DNA of 64,000 nucleotides, taken from Rhodomicrobium vannielii ATCC 17100. GTDB lineage: Bacteria; Pseudomonadota; Alphaproteobacteria; Rhizobiales; Rhodomicrobiaceae. The notes under the pieces were generated by a model. The model worked only from the letters and a program-made list of their open reading frames with translations. It did not search any database and was not told where the DNA came from. The stretch is from NCBI RefSeq assembly GCF_000166055.1, contig NC_014664.1, positions 3,565,501 through 3,629,500 on the forward strand. Reading direction: 5' to 3'. The translations under genes and the position numbers were made by a program. Shown here one piece after another: positions 36,683-47,348 of this stretch; positions within the stretch are counted from its first letter, which is position 1, and each line of letters starts with the position of its first letter.

Positions 36683-37435
36683 ATGGTTTTCACAAAGCTC
36701 GCGAGAGCGGCGGTGATCGGGGCCGTCGCAGCGTCGGCGCTCACGCTCGGCGTGACCGGCGTCATGGCGCAGGACAAGGGCAAGGCCAAGCCTGCCGCCA
36801 CGGAACAGAAGCAGGCCGCTGGCGACCAGAAGCCTGCGGATATCTGGTACAAGCTCTGCATCGACGTCCCGGTGGCCGAAGCCACGAAGCCGGGCGAACA
36901 GCCGAAGCAGCAGAAGCCGGAAGACCTGAAGAAGGTCAACGTCTGCCTTACGCAGGTTGACGTGCGCGACAACGCGACCGCCATCCTCATCGGCAAGATC
37001 GCGGTTCGTCAGGTCGCCGGGCAGGAGAAGCCGCAGATGCTCGCCATGCTGCCGCTCGGTTCGGCCCTGCCCCCCGGAGCCCTCGTCAAGGTTGACGACA
37101 AGGAGCCGATCAAGCTCGCCTACACGACTTGCGATCAGGCCGGCTGCTACGCTGAAGCCAACATCGAGCCCGCCCTCATCGACGACATGAAGAAGGGCAA
37201 GCAGATCGCGTATCTCGGCATCGACGTGACAGGCCGCGCGCTCAGCATTCCGCTGCCGCTCGAAGGCTTCGCCAAGGCTATCGAAGGTCAGCCTGTGCCG
37301 GTCGACAAGTACAACGCCGACCAGCAGAAGATCGCGGAAGTCATCAAGCAGCGCCTCGCCACGCTTCGCGCTCAGCAGGAAGCTGCCGCGAAGAACCCGC
37401 AGGGTGCGGCGGCTCCCGCAGCTCCGAAGAAGTAA
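36683..37435 (+). CDS. Invasion-associated locus B (IalB) family protein
   Basis: A 250-residue exported protein with signal peptide AAVIGAVAASALTLGVTGVM cut before AQDKGK. The IalB core reads IWYKLCIDVPVAEATKPG, KKVNVCLTQVDVRDN, MLAMLPLGSALPPGALVKVD, LAYTTCDQAGCYAEANIEPA and IDVTGRALSIPLPLEGFAKA. Four cysteines could form two disulfides. IalB proteins are common periplasmic proteins of alphaproteobacteria, and the invasion role known in Bartonella should not be assumed. The C-terminus has an Ala/Pro/Lys-rich tail. An intrinsic terminator follows. Confidence 0.92.
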   Translation: MVFTKLARAAVIGAVAASALTLGVTGVMAQDKGKAKPAATEQKQAAGDQKPADIWYKLCIDVPVAEATKPGEQPKQQKPEDLKKVNVCLTQVDVRDNATAILIGKIAVRQVAGQEKPQMLAMLPLGSALPPGALVKVDDKEPIKLAYTTCDQAGCYAEANIEPALIDDMKKGKQIAYLGIDVTGRALSIPLPLEGFAKAIEGQPVPVDKYNADQQKIAEVIKQRLATLRAQQEAAAKNPQGAAAPAAPKK

Positions 37436-37446
37436 CACGCCCTTCA

Positions 37447-37502
37447 CACGCGCCGCCATCGCGGCGCGTGACGCGAGCCCCGCCTTGGCGGGGCTTTTTT
37501 TA
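37447..37502 (+). terminator. Double hairpin ending in an intrinsic terminator after ialB
   Basis: CACGCGCCGC and GCGGCGCGTG (37447-37470) form a perfect ten-pair hairpin. It is followed by AGCCCCGCC/GGCGGGGCT (37476-37495) and the run TTTTTTT. The second hairpin is the terminator proper. The first may protect the mRNA 3' end or be an older terminator. Confidence 0.85.
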
Positions 37503-37639
37503 TTCGCCTCAGGGAAACGAGGTTCGGCCCGATAGAGAGGATGTCGAAATCGGGAGCCCGTACCGAAGCCAAGCTGGCTGCAAAGCGCGCCCGACTGCCG
37601 GCGCGGATTGCCCTTTCCGCAACGGAAGTCGCGCGCAAT

Positions 37640-37667
37640 AAAAAAAAGCGACGCCAAAAGGCGCCGC
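37640..37667 (-). terminator. Terminator of the decayed Omp copy
   Basis: On the minus strand GCGGCGCC and GGCGTCGC form a stem around TTTT and are followed by TTTTTTTT. Its stem is identical to that of the terminator at 38137-38163 behind the intact Omp gene, which shows that terminator and gene were duplicated together. Confidence 0.8.
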
Positions 37668-37690
37668 CTCCAAGATCGCAAGCTGACAAT

Positions 37691-38100
37691 TTACTTCATG
37701 GGCTCATAGGTTGAGCCGACGTGATAGTTCAGACCGAAGCGAACGGTGTGGAACGCGTCGTCCTTCGCCGTCGAACCGGCCGAGGCAAGCGTATCGTCGC
37801 CACCGAGAACCGGAACGTTTCTGCCGAAGTTCAGATATTGATATTCGGCCTTGAGCGAAAGCTTCGAGGTGAACTTGTATTCGACGCCGCCACCGAGGAC
37901 GTAGCCGGTGGCCGTGTCGACATACTTGTAGATCTCGTCGCCATCCCGCGCGCCGCCCGTAAGGCTGCCATAGGCGAAGCCGCCCGTGAATTACGCGAGC
38001 GTGTTGCCCGCCGCGTAGCCAATACGGCCGCGAACTTGCCGACCATCCTGCGGGAAACGAACTCCGGCTTGACTGCATGTGTTCCCGACGCTGCAACTGA
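37691..38100 (-). pseudogene. Omp31-type outer-membrane barrel, C-terminal copy with in-frame stop
   Basis: The minus strand encodes GRIGYAAGNTLA, an in-frame TAA (37991-37993), then FTGGFAYGSL, TGYVLGGGVEYKFTSKLSLK, AEYQYLNFGR and HTVRFGLNYHVGSTYEPMK. These are the last strands of an eight-stranded barrel like the one encoded next door, ending in the same EP[ML]K. The signal peptide and first strands are missing and the stop codon cuts what is left. It is a dead tandem duplicate of the Omp at 38191-38802. Confidence 0.85.
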
Positions 38101-38136
38101 GCTGCGGGATGGCGTCGCGTCTCGATCGCTGCAGAC

Positions 38137-38163
38137 AAAAAAAGCGACGCCCAAAGGCGCCGC
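38137..38163 (-). terminator. Intrinsic terminator of the Omp31-type gene
   Basis: GCGACGCC (38144-38151) pairs with GGCGCCGC (38156-38163), allowing one G-T pair. On the minus strand the hairpin is followed by seven T. It lies 27 bases after the Omp stop codon. Confidence 0.8.
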
Positions 38164-38190
38164 TCTCGTAATTCCAGAAGAAGCCGAAGC

Positions 38191-38802
38191 CTACTTCAGG
38201 GGCTCGTAGCCCGTAGCGCCGAAGTGGTAGTTCAGGCCGACGCGGACGGTGTTGAAGTCGGCGTTGTCGGAATCGTTGTCACCGAGATCGGTGTACAGGT
38301 ATTCAGCCTTGACCGACAGGTTCGGCGTGAACTTGTGCTCAACGCCGCCGCCAACGGTATAACCGGTCGAGGTCTTGTCTGCACCGTCAAACTCGCCATA
38401 AGCGAAACCGCCCGTAGCATAAACAAGCGAGTTGCCGAGCGCATAACCGAGGCGACCGCGAACCGTGCCGAAGTAATTCAGCTTGTCGTCGTTGTCGTTC
38501 TTGATGTCCGAACCCTGGATGTCGGTTTCGACACCAAGAACCAGCGGGCTCGTGCCGAACGCGCCCTGCCAATTGTAGCCGATCTGGCCACCACCGATGA
38601 TGCCGTCGGCGTCAGCGTCGTCGTTCCAGCCGTAGCCGACGTTGAGACCAGCGTAGAAGCCGGTCCAGGTCGCAACAGGAGCAACGATCGGGCCGTCCTT
38701 GTAACCGCCAGCCTGGCCACGATAAAGGTCAGCCGAATTTGCAGAAGCGATAGCCACGACGCTAGCAAGCGTCAGGCCCGCGATGCCGGAAAGAAGTTTC
38801 AT
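38191..38802 (-). CDS. Outer-membrane beta-barrel protein, Omp31/porin family
   Basis: A 203-residue protein with signal peptide SGIAGLTLASVVAIASANSA. The barrel strands alternate hydrophobic and polar residues: TWTGFYAGLNVGYGWND, GQIGYNWQGAF, LVLGVETDIQGSDI, GTVRGRLGYALGNSLVYATG, GFAYGEF, YTVGGGVEHKFTPNLSVKAE and NTVRVGLNYHF. This is the Omp31/OmpA-like eight-stranded pattern. It ends YEPLK rather than with an aromatic residue, as does its decayed duplicate. Confidence 0.92.
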   Translation of the reverse strand: MKLLSGIAGLTLASVVAIASANSADLYRGQAGGYKDGPIVAPVATWTGFYAGLNVGYGWNDDADADGIIGGGQIGYNWQGAFGTSPLVLGVETDIQGSDIKNDNDDKLNYFGTVRGRLGYALGNSLVYATGGFAYGEFDGADKTSTGYTVGGGVEHKFTPNLSVKAEYLYTDLGDNDSDNADFNTVRVGLNYHFGATGYEPLK

Positions 38803-39362
38803 CTCAAGTTCCCCATCTAGTCTTCTGTGTTGTCAACGTATGAACCACACGTGACACCACCAGCCCTAGGCAGTGCCTGCGTTTCATTCGATAGGGGGAT
38901 ACTAGTCGCCGAGGCAGTGCGGTGCAACAAGCTACGGGCAAGCGGCACCACGCCTGGTATGCCAGAATTTTTGCCAAGTAAAATCTATATTTTTACATTA
39001 TAACAATGCGTTATTAGTCCGTATGCTTGCATTTCGCGCATGGGTTTGGGTGGCATATAGGCAACAGGAGCGGGCAAAGCGCCCCGCTCATCAGCGCCGA
39101 AGCACCTATCACTGCGGGAAGCCGCATCGAAACGCAGCTCTTTGGTGTGGCGCGCGACTCAATGAAATAGACCGACGGTGGAAAATTGTCGCCGCACCAT
39201 GCCAGAGCCGGATCAGGCTGAATCAACTATGGGCTTTTGCGGTGGACCGTAGGCCGCCCGGCCCCGCAGGACTGGCGAGACATCCCTTTTCCGGTCGCCC
39301 GCCCAAGCCAAATAGATTATTCTCGCTCGAAACTTAGACAGAACGTCAGCAGGGACCGGTTG
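38803..39362. other. Intergenic region, divergent promoters of Omp gene and phzF
   Basis: 560 bases with no gene I can support. An AT-rich core at about 38960-39015 stands out from the GC-rich surroundings and is the likely promoter area for one or both flanking genes. No operator or riboswitch was recognised. Confidence 0.35.
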
Positions 39363-40271
39363 ATGGAACGGCGATATGCAGTGTGGGACGTGTTCACCGC
39401 CTCGGCGCTTTCGGGCAACCCGCTGGCCGTAGTCCTCGACTCGGGTGAACTTTCGGGCGAGCAGATGCAGGCCATCGCGCGCGAATTCAATCTCTCGGAA
39501 ACCGTGTTCGTGCTGCCGCCGCGATTGCCCGCCCATACGGCCCATGTGCGCATTTTCACCCCGGCGGCCGAGTTGCCTTTTGCCGGTCACCCAACCGTCG
39601 GCGTGGCGATCCAGCTCGCGGATGACCGGATATCCGGCGCCGCCGCCGATTGCGACTGCCTGATCGTTCTGGAAGAGGAGATCGGCAGCATCCGCGTCGG
39701 CGTCGTCGGCAGGCGCGGCCGTGCGCCTTACGCGGAATTCGATGTGCCGAAGTTGCCCGAGCTTTCCGGCGCACCCGCGCATGATGATCGCATCGCGGCA
39801 GCGCTGGGCCTCGCGCCGGGGGAAATCGGCTTCGCCAATCACAAGCCATCGCAATACGACGCAGGAACTCCCTTCACCTTCGTTCCCGTGCGCGACCTAG
39901 AAGCGATGGGCCGCGCGCATATCGTGGCGCAGCATTGGGAAGAGGCCTTCCACGGCTCCGGCGGCAAGGTGTATCTCTATTGCCGCGAAACCATCCAGCA
40001 TAACGCATCGTTTCACGCCCGCATGTTTTCGCCCTCACTGGGCGTGGCGGAAGACCCTGCGACCGGCTCGGCGGCCGCTGCATTTTCGGCTGTGATCCAT
40101 CGCTTCGACATTCTGCCCGAGGGCACGTCTGACTTTGCCATCGAGCAAGGCATCGAGATGGGACGCCCGAGCGAAATCAAACTCGAAATCGAAATATCGT
40201 CGCGCAAGCTGAGACGCGTCCGCATTGGCGGATTCGCCCGCCTCGTCATGCGCGGAAAGCTGTCCGTGTAG
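39363..40271 (+). CDS. PhzF family isomerase-like protein
   Basis: A 302-residue PhzF-like protein: WDVFTASALSGNPLAVVLDS, the catalytic Glu in NLSETVFVLPP (E46), IFTPAAELPFAGHPTVGVAI, and the second-domain repeat ARMFSPSLGVAEDPATGSAA. The fold is a diaminopimelate-epimerase-like dimer. Members isomerise or epimerise small metabolites; the substrate of this one is unknown. I start at the ATG of MERRYAV, because upstream residues in frame do not belong to the family. A two-way terminator follows. Confidence 0.93.
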   Translation: MERRYAVWDVFTASALSGNPLAVVLDSGELSGEQMQAIAREFNLSETVFVLPPRLPAHTAHVRIFTPAAELPFAGHPTVGVAIQLADDRISGAAADCDCLIVLEEEIGSIRVGVVGRRGRAPYAEFDVPKLPELSGAPAHDDRIAAALGLAPGEIGFANHKPSQYDAGTPFTFVPVRDLEAMGRAHIVAQHWEEAFHGSGGKVYLYCRETIQHNASFHARMFSPSLGVAEDPATGSAAAAFSAVIHRFDILPEGTSDFAIEQGIEMGRPSEIKLEIEISSRKLRRVRIGGFARLVMRGKLSV

Positions 40272-40417
40272 GCAGTGGTGTCGTTCGCGGCACCTCGTGA
40301 GCAAATGTCGGAATCACAAGATCTCGCTGCAACCGGGACTCAAATGTCAGATTCGCTCCACTAGTCTGATCGCGCGGCGACCGAACAGGCGGTTCGGCGA
40401 AGCTCGACCTTCAACGC

Positions 40418-40447
40418 AAAAAGGCCGGGCAAACGCCCGGCCTTTTT
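40418..40447. terminator. Bidirectional intrinsic terminator
   Basis: AAAAAGGCCGGGC, a four-base loop and GCCCGGCCTTTTT form a symmetric hairpin with A-run and T-run. It can stop phzF on the plus strand and the convergent membrane-protein gene on the minus strand. Confidence 0.9.
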
Positions 40448-40470
40448 CGTCTTGTATTCGCTGCGGCGTC

Positions 40471-41637
40471 TTACGAGACCGCCGAAAGCTCGCGCAAACC
40501 GTCGTCGTCATTTGTCGAGAACAGAAGTCGCACGTCCATATAGCGGATGCGTCCAGCAACTTTCGCCTTCTGCACGCCGAGATCGCTGAAACGGCGCGTG
40601 AAGATCGGCAGGCCAAGCGGCTGCTTGCCCTTCGCCTCGCACCACTGGCAGTAATCGTCATACAGCGCGAGCGCCGTGACGCTGGAACCGTTTTCGCGAC
40701 CGACGCGCTCATCAAAATAAAGCTCCGCATCCGTCTTCGGTTGCGCGGGCTTCAGGTCGATATCCTCTTCGAACGCCAACGCGGGAAGGCGCTGGGCGGG
40801 CGCGAAGGCCGGCACCGGCATGGCAACACGAACGGGTTCAGACACGGGCAGGCCCTTCACGTCGAAGATGCGCCAGTAAGAAAACGCCGTGTAGAAGCCG
40901 AGGCTTGCGCCCAGTTCGACGAGAAGCGCGATCAGAACGGTCAGCGCCGTCTGCACGTCTTCGGTCTTGTATCCGGTCAGGCCCGCAAGCATCTGGCTCT
41001 GCGGATCGCTGGCCTTGGTCGCCGCCTCGGAGGTCAGATCGCCGAGTTCCGTGCGCAATTGCGTAACCTTCGCGTCGAGCTTGTCGGCCTGCTCCGCAAC
41101 CGCAAGCTCGGCCTTTAATTTGAAGTAGCTCTCGCAATAGGTCATGCTTTTCGTGGCTGTGGCGTTCGCGCATTCACCGCTCGAAAGCCAGCGGCCGTTT
41201 TGCTTGAACGCCTCGATTTCGCCTGCGACCGTCCCGGACGGGCGGTGCTCAGGCAAAGCGGTCAAAGCTGTGCGGGCGCGCTCCAGATCGGAGCGAAGAT
41301 CCGCATGCGTCTCAACCTTCAGCACGCGCTGGCTCGTCGTGTCCGCGCGATTGAGCGCCGCAAAGCCCAGCGAGGACGAGAGCGAATAGGAAAAGCACAC
41401 GACGAAGAGAAGCGCGCCGCCGAGCGCCTGGCTGTAACTACGATTGCGCAGCGCCGCGAAGATGAAGAACGGCAGCAACGCCTTGAAACAGTCAGCCGCA
41501 GCGCTCGCTCCGCCGTAGAGCTGCGACTCGAACTCGGACTTGCCGAGCGTATATCCGAATTTCCAGTTCATAGCGGCAGAGACGATGAGAAGAATCGCCG
41601 CCGCCATAACGCCTGCTACACCGAGTACGTGTCTCAT
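40471..41637 (-). CDS. Four-helix membrane protein with primase-like C-terminal domain
   Basis: A 388-residue protein. The first half has three hydrophobic segments (VLGVAGVMAAAILLIVSAAM, ALLPFFIFAALRN, LGGALLFVVCFSYSLSSSLG), then a coiled coil (AELAVAEQADKLDAKVTQLR) and a fourth helix (LTVLIALLVELGASLGFYTA). The last 75 residues (SSVTALALYDDYCQWCEAKG, then LGLPIFTRRFSDLGVQKAKV and AGRIRYMDV) resemble the winged-helix tail of phage and plasmid D5-type primases. A membrane-anchored DNA- or protein-binding role is an inference. The upstream ATG at 41679 lacks a ribosome-binding site. Confidence 0.8.
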   Translation of the reverse strand: MRHVLGVAGVMAAAILLIVSAAMNWKFGYTLGKSEFESQLYGGASAAADCFKALLPFFIFAALRNRSYSQALGGALLFVVCFSYSLSSSLGFAALNRADTTSQRVLKVETHADLRSDLERARTALTALPEHRPSGTVAGEIEAFKQNGRWLSSGECANATATKSMTYCESYFKLKAELAVAEQADKLDAKVTQLRTELGDLTSEAATKASDPQSQMLAGLTGYKTEDVQTALTVLIALLVELGASLGFYTAFSYWRIFDVKGLPVSEPVRVAMPVPAFAPAQRLPALAFEEDIDLKPAQPKTDAELYFDERVGRENGSSVTALALYDDYCQWCEAKGKQPLGLPIFTRRFSDLGVQKAKVAGRIRYMDVRLLFSTNDDDGLRELSAVS

Positions 41638-42143
41638 GCCTTGCCCCCATATGGGGCGCCGCTCCGCTGGCGGCGCCATCGCAAAGGGGGCCAGCGAATT
41701 CTGTCGGTCTGACGTGATACAAAATCCCGGGCGGCACGCCCCGCAAAGACGCGCCGATAAGCCCGGCAGAAGTCACATTTTCGTGCGCGCTTGCCTGCTC
41801 CGAGACGGGATTTCTCCCGTAAGGCTGCGATCCGCCGCTGGTCCGCAGTCTTTTCGGCACAAGATCAAGCGCTTAATTAGGCCCCCGCACTCAGGTTTAA
41901 TGATTCGTGAAGTGTTAAGCGAGGATTAATTTCGCTCCACAAGATCTGGTGGGTTTGTTACTATCATTGACCTCTATATTGATTTCCACGCGCTATTCAC
42001 CGAATTTTTCCGTCGTCTGGCAAAAACGGGTTGCGATTTCGCCAGCTGCAACCGAAGATTAAATTGGGCGTATCAGGATCGAATTCCGGAGGGGCCCGTT
42101 GAACTGGTGTCGGTCCTGAACTCGCATCGAGGAGTTTTATGGA
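41638..42143. other. Divergent intergenic region, no gene seen
   Basis: About 500 bases between the leftward membrane-protein gene and a rightward gene. The stretch 41870-42065 is AT-rich compared with the rest and probably carries promoters. No convincing small gene or structured RNA was found. Confidence 0.35.
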
Positions 42144-42941
42144 ATGCGCCCCCTTGTCTTACTCTTTTGCAGCGTAGCGGCATTGATCGGGTTGCCTATG
42201 CTGGCGGATCAGTTCCGCGCCGGGCCGCCGCGACCGCTCAGAACGGCCGCCTTGTCACCGAATTCGCAGGGAAAGCCGACTGCGCCGCAGCCTGCTACAA
42301 AGGACACGCCGACAGCGGGCCAGGAAGCGAAGGCGCGCGTGGACCAGCAGCCGCCCGGCGCTACACAGCCCCCCGTTCGGTCGGGCCCGGTGCTCGTGAA
42401 ATCCGAGGCGAGCGCTGCCCCCGTTCCGACGACGCGACCTGAACTGATTCAGGCGATCGGCAAGGAGCTTGCGCGGCTTGGGCTGTATGAAGGGCCAGTC
42501 ACGAAGGCGTGGACGAAGGACATTCGCTCGGCGGCGCAGCGCTTCAGCCGAGCGAAGAAGCCGCAACCGACGCAGGCCCTGCTCGCATCCTTGCGAGCCG
42601 CGAAGCGCGACGAGAAGTCGGCCAATGCACAGCCATCGCTCAACATGCAAACGGTAACGATCTCATTAGCGACGGTCGCCAACACCCGCCCGACCGAGAG
42701 CGTCAATGCAACGACGCATGCCCCGACCGAAGGCTATCTGCCACCTTGGGCAAGCCTCGGCGGTCAAGCGGATCAAGCGCCGCGCACCAATGCGGTTGCG
42801 CCTCGCGGTCGCGCATCGAAGAAAGCGCCGCGTGCAAGCGCGGGCAAGGCAAAGCGACTCCCGGCATCGCGCGGGTCGAAGCGCCCGTCAAAAACGAAAA
42901 GCATGTTCGCGAATTCGGGTTTCGCGTGGCCCGGGCAGTGA
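42144..42941 (+). CDS. Exported protein with degenerate peptidoglycan-binding-like segment
   Basis: A 265-residue protein. A short N-terminal hydrophobic signal (PLVLLFCSVAALIGLPMLAD) is followed by a Pro/Ala/Gln-rich linker. A segment of about 50 residues, ELIQAIGKELARLGLYEGPV, TKAWTKDIRSAAQRFSRA, has the order of a PG_binding_1 domain (usually LQxxLxxLGYYxGxxDGxxG...ALRxFQ). The tail is strongly basic (RASKKAPRASAGKAKRLPAS). It could be a periplasmic wall-binding protein. The family was not identified. Confidence 0.65.
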   Translation: MRPLVLLFCSVAALIGLPMLADQFRAGPPRPLRTAALSPNSQGKPTAPQPATKDTPTAGQEAKARVDQQPPGATQPPVRSGPVLVKSEASAAPVPTTRPELIQAIGKELARLGLYEGPVTKAWTKDIRSAAQRFSRAKKPQPTQALLASLRAAKRDEKSANAQPSLNMQTVTISLATVANTRPTESVNATTHAPTEGYLPPWASLGGQADQAPRTNAVAPRGRASKKAPRASAGKAKRLPASRGSKRPSKTKSMFANSGFAWPGQ

Positions 42942-43007
42942 GGGCATCGCGCACGCCCCGCCCATTGAAGACTTAGCGGGCGCCATTCGATGCGGCATTA
43001 GCGGCGA

Positions 43008-45083
<2,076 letters not shown>

Positions 45084-45430
45084 CCATCTTCCCCTTCCGC
45101 CACGCCCGCAAGGCGCAGCGAATCCAACCGGATGCGAGGAGGGAAGGTTGCAAGACGCGACCGATTTGGCAAGGGGCAGCCGTACCGAGCCGTATCAAAG
45201 CCACATGAAGTTGCCGATTATTCGAAACCCCGCGAAGACGCGTCGAAGGTAACGGGCTGCTCGCGACGGGCCGAGCCCGCTTGCGGTTCGGGCTCGCGCG
45301 CGTTTATCGTTTCTTAGCTATATCGGCTTTCTCCGCAATGCCGGCAAAATGCTGTTCTTGCGTCGCGACGGTGACTTCCCCTATCAATCAATATAGTAGC
45401 AGAACGCTTGCAGATGAAGTCAAGAGCAAA

Positions 45431-45456
45431 TGGGACGGATACAATATATCGTCCCA
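45431..45456. promoter_or_regulatory. Inverted-repeat operator candidate at the prophage left end
   Basis: TGGGACG and CGTCCCA form perfect seven-base arms around twelve AT-rich bases. A -10-like TACAAT lies at 45440-45445 inside the site, with a weak AAGTCA seventeen bases upstream. The site is about 50 bases before the terminase small-subunit start. The geometry is that of a dimeric repressor site closing a promoter. No repressor gene was found nearby. The remaining bases of 45084-45507 hold no gene. Confidence 0.5.
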
Positions 45457-45507
45457 ATGATATCTGCTCATCCCCGAAATAATTCCCGCCATATCCTACG
45501 AGGTCTT

Positions 45508-45993
45508 ATGGGCACCGATCTCGAAGTCTTGCGACCGCGAGGTCGCGGACGTCCGACGCTTTACGACGCGGCCTATTGCGATCGCGTGCTGGAACTCGCC
45601 GCCGAGGGCTGCTGCAAGGCCGAAATCGCCGCCGCGCTCCATGTCAGCGTGAAGACGCTCACCGCCTGGACCAAGGCACATGAGGAATTTCGCGATGCGA
45701 TGACCCGCGCCAAGGAACTCGAATATGCGTGGTGGCTCGCGGCAGGCCGCAAGGGCCAGTTCATGCGCACGTGGAATGCCAGCGGCTGGGCACTTCAGAT
45801 GCGAAACCGCTTCCGCAAGCGCTTCCGCGACAAACTTCCGCCGCTGCGCGAGGAAAACCCGGAGGACAGCGTGAATGCCGAGCAACTCCGCGACGAAATG
45901 GAACGCAAGCTTTCTCGCATCGCTGACGCCGGAGCGACGGGCGGAATTCCTCTCGCAACTGACGCCAAGGGAGCTGAAAAGTCTGCGGTTTGA
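45508..45993 (+). CDS. Phage terminase small subunit-like protein
   Basis: A 161-residue protein with an N-terminal HTH (YDAAYCDRVLELAAEGCCKA, EIAAALHVSVKTLTAWTKAH), then helical residues and a basic stretch MRNRFRKRFRDKLPPL. This is the plan of small terminases that recognise phage DNA for packaging. I begin at the ATG before GTDLEVLRPRGRG, because the longer frame adds sequence from the regulatory region. Its 3' end overlaps the large subunit by 119 bases if the latter uses its first ATG. Confidence 0.8.
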   Translation: MGTDLEVLRPRGRGRPTLYDAAYCDRVLELAAEGCCKAEIAAALHVSVKTLTAWTKAHEEFRDAMTRAKELEYAWWLAAGRKGQFMRTWNASGWALQMRNRFRKRFRDKLPPLREENPEDSVNAEQLRDEMERKLSRIADAGATGGIPLATDAKGAEKSAV

Positions 45994-47275
45994 TTGGGCG
46001 TTCTGGTCGAGACCCGAGCAACTCGAACCGCCGGGCGGCTGGCATACATGGCTGATCCTGGCGGGACGCGGCGCGGGCAAGACACGCACCGGCGCGGAGT
46101 GGGTGCGCGCGTGCGTCTGCGGGCCGACGCCGCTCTCGGCCGGGCGTTATTCGCGTTTCGCGCTCGTGGCGGAGACGGCGGCGGATGCGCGCGACGTGAT
46201 CGTGGAGGGGCCGAGCGGCCTTCTCGCCATCCATCCGCGCGGCTTTCGGCCGAAATTCGAGCCATCGAAGCGTCGTCTCACCTGGCCGAACGGCGCGGTT
46301 GCGATGCTCTATAATGCGACGGAGCCGGATCAATTGCGCGGCCCGCAGCATGACGCGGCATGGTGCGACGAACTCGCGAAGTGGCGCTATGCACGCGAAA
46401 CCTGGGACATGTTGCAATTCGGCCTCCGGCTCGGCCATGACCCCCGTCAGATTGTGACCACAACGCCACGCCCTATTGCGATTATTCGCGAATTCCTCGG
46501 CAAAGAGGGCCATGGCGTCGTCTTGACGCGCGGCAGCACGTATGACAATCGCGCCAACTTAGCGCAAAATTACTTTAATACGATCGTGAGAAGTTACGAA
46601 GGAACAAGACTTGGGAGGCAGGAAATCAATGCAGAACTCTTGGACGACGTTGCTGGCGCTCTTTGGACGCGATCTCTGCTGGATCAGCACCGCATTGCTC
46701 GGGGAACTCCGCTTCCCCGGTTTGACCGTGTTGTGGTGGGGATCGACCCCGCGGCGCGCCCAAGCGGGGCGGGTGATAAGACTTCAGAAACTGGGATTGT
46801 CGTCTGTGGCCTCGGCGAAGACGGCCGCGGCTACGTCCTTGACGATCTCTCCAACCGACAAGGGCCAATGGGCTGGGCTCAGAAAGCGGTCGCAGGCTTC
46901 GACCTGTACGAAGCAGACGCACTGGTGGTTGAAATAAATCAGGGCGGCGCGATGGTCGAAACGGTCCTGCGCGCGGTGCGTGGTGGGCTCCCGATCCGGG
47001 CCGTTCGCGCAACCCGTGGCAAGACCGTGCGCGCGGAGCCTATCGCCGCGCTCTATGCGCAGGGCCGCGTGAGCCATGTCGGCGCGCTCCCGACGCTCGA
47101 AGACCAGATGGTGCAGTTCACGCCCTTCGGCATCGAGGGCGACGGCGCGGCCGACCGCGTCGATGCGCTCGTTTGGGCGCTGGCCGACCTGTTCCCGCGC
47201 ATGATCCGCCCGGTTCCCGACGCCGCGATGTGGGACGATGAGCGCGACGGCGCCCCCAGCGGTTGGCTGGGGTAG
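45875..47275 (+). CDS. Phage terminase large subunit
   Basis: A 466-residue packaging ATPase/nuclease. Walker A is LILAGRGAGKTRTG (about 61-74), Walker B GPQHDAAWCDELAKW, and the coupling motif TTTPRP. The RNase H-like nuclease has acidic residues in VVVGIDPAARP, ALVVEINQGG and AADRVDALVWAL. The family is common to P22-like and many siphoviral phages and to GTA gene 2. Bases about 46530-46960 are visibly more AT-rich (codons such as TTA, AGA, GGA, ACT) than both flanks, although the reading frame is intact. Confidence 0.93.
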   Translation: MPSNSATKWNASFLASLTPERRAEFLSQLTPRELKSLRFDWAFWSRPEQLEPPGGWHTWLILAGRGAGKTRTGAEWVRACVCGPTPLSAGRYSRFALVAETAADARDVIVEGPSGLLAIHPRGFRPKFEPSKRRLTWPNGAVAMLYNATEPDQLRGPQHDAAWCDELAKWRYARETWDMLQFGLRLGHDPRQIVTTTPRPIAIIREFLGKEGHGVVLTRGSTYDNRANLAQNYFNTIVRSYEGTRLGRQEINAELLDDVAGALWTRSLLDQHRIARGTPLPRFDRVVVGIDPAARPSGAGDKTSETGIVVCGLGEDGRGYVLDDLSNRQGPMGWAQKAVAGFDLYEADALVVEINQGGAMVETVLRAVRGGLPIRAVRATRGKTVRAEPIAALYAQGRVSHVGALPTLEDQMVQFTPFGIEGDGAADRVDALVWALADLFPRMIRPVPDAAMWDDERDGAPSGWLG

Positions 47276-47348
47276 CTTAACCCGTCTTGAAACAACTTTC
47301 CGGCCTCGAATTCCGCACCGTTCGCCATGGAGCGAGCGCCGTGACCCT

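Noticed and set aside
39014-39226. Minus-strand 70-aa frame with a Cys-rich end (CPLLLPICHPNPCAKCKHTD)
   Set aside because: It could be a small secreted Cys-rich peptide from the internal Met, but there is no convincing ribosome-binding site and nothing known to compare it with.
45430-45507. Longer N-terminus for the terminase small subunit
   Set aside because: It would translate the palindromic promoter region. The ATG at 45508 begins the protein-like part.
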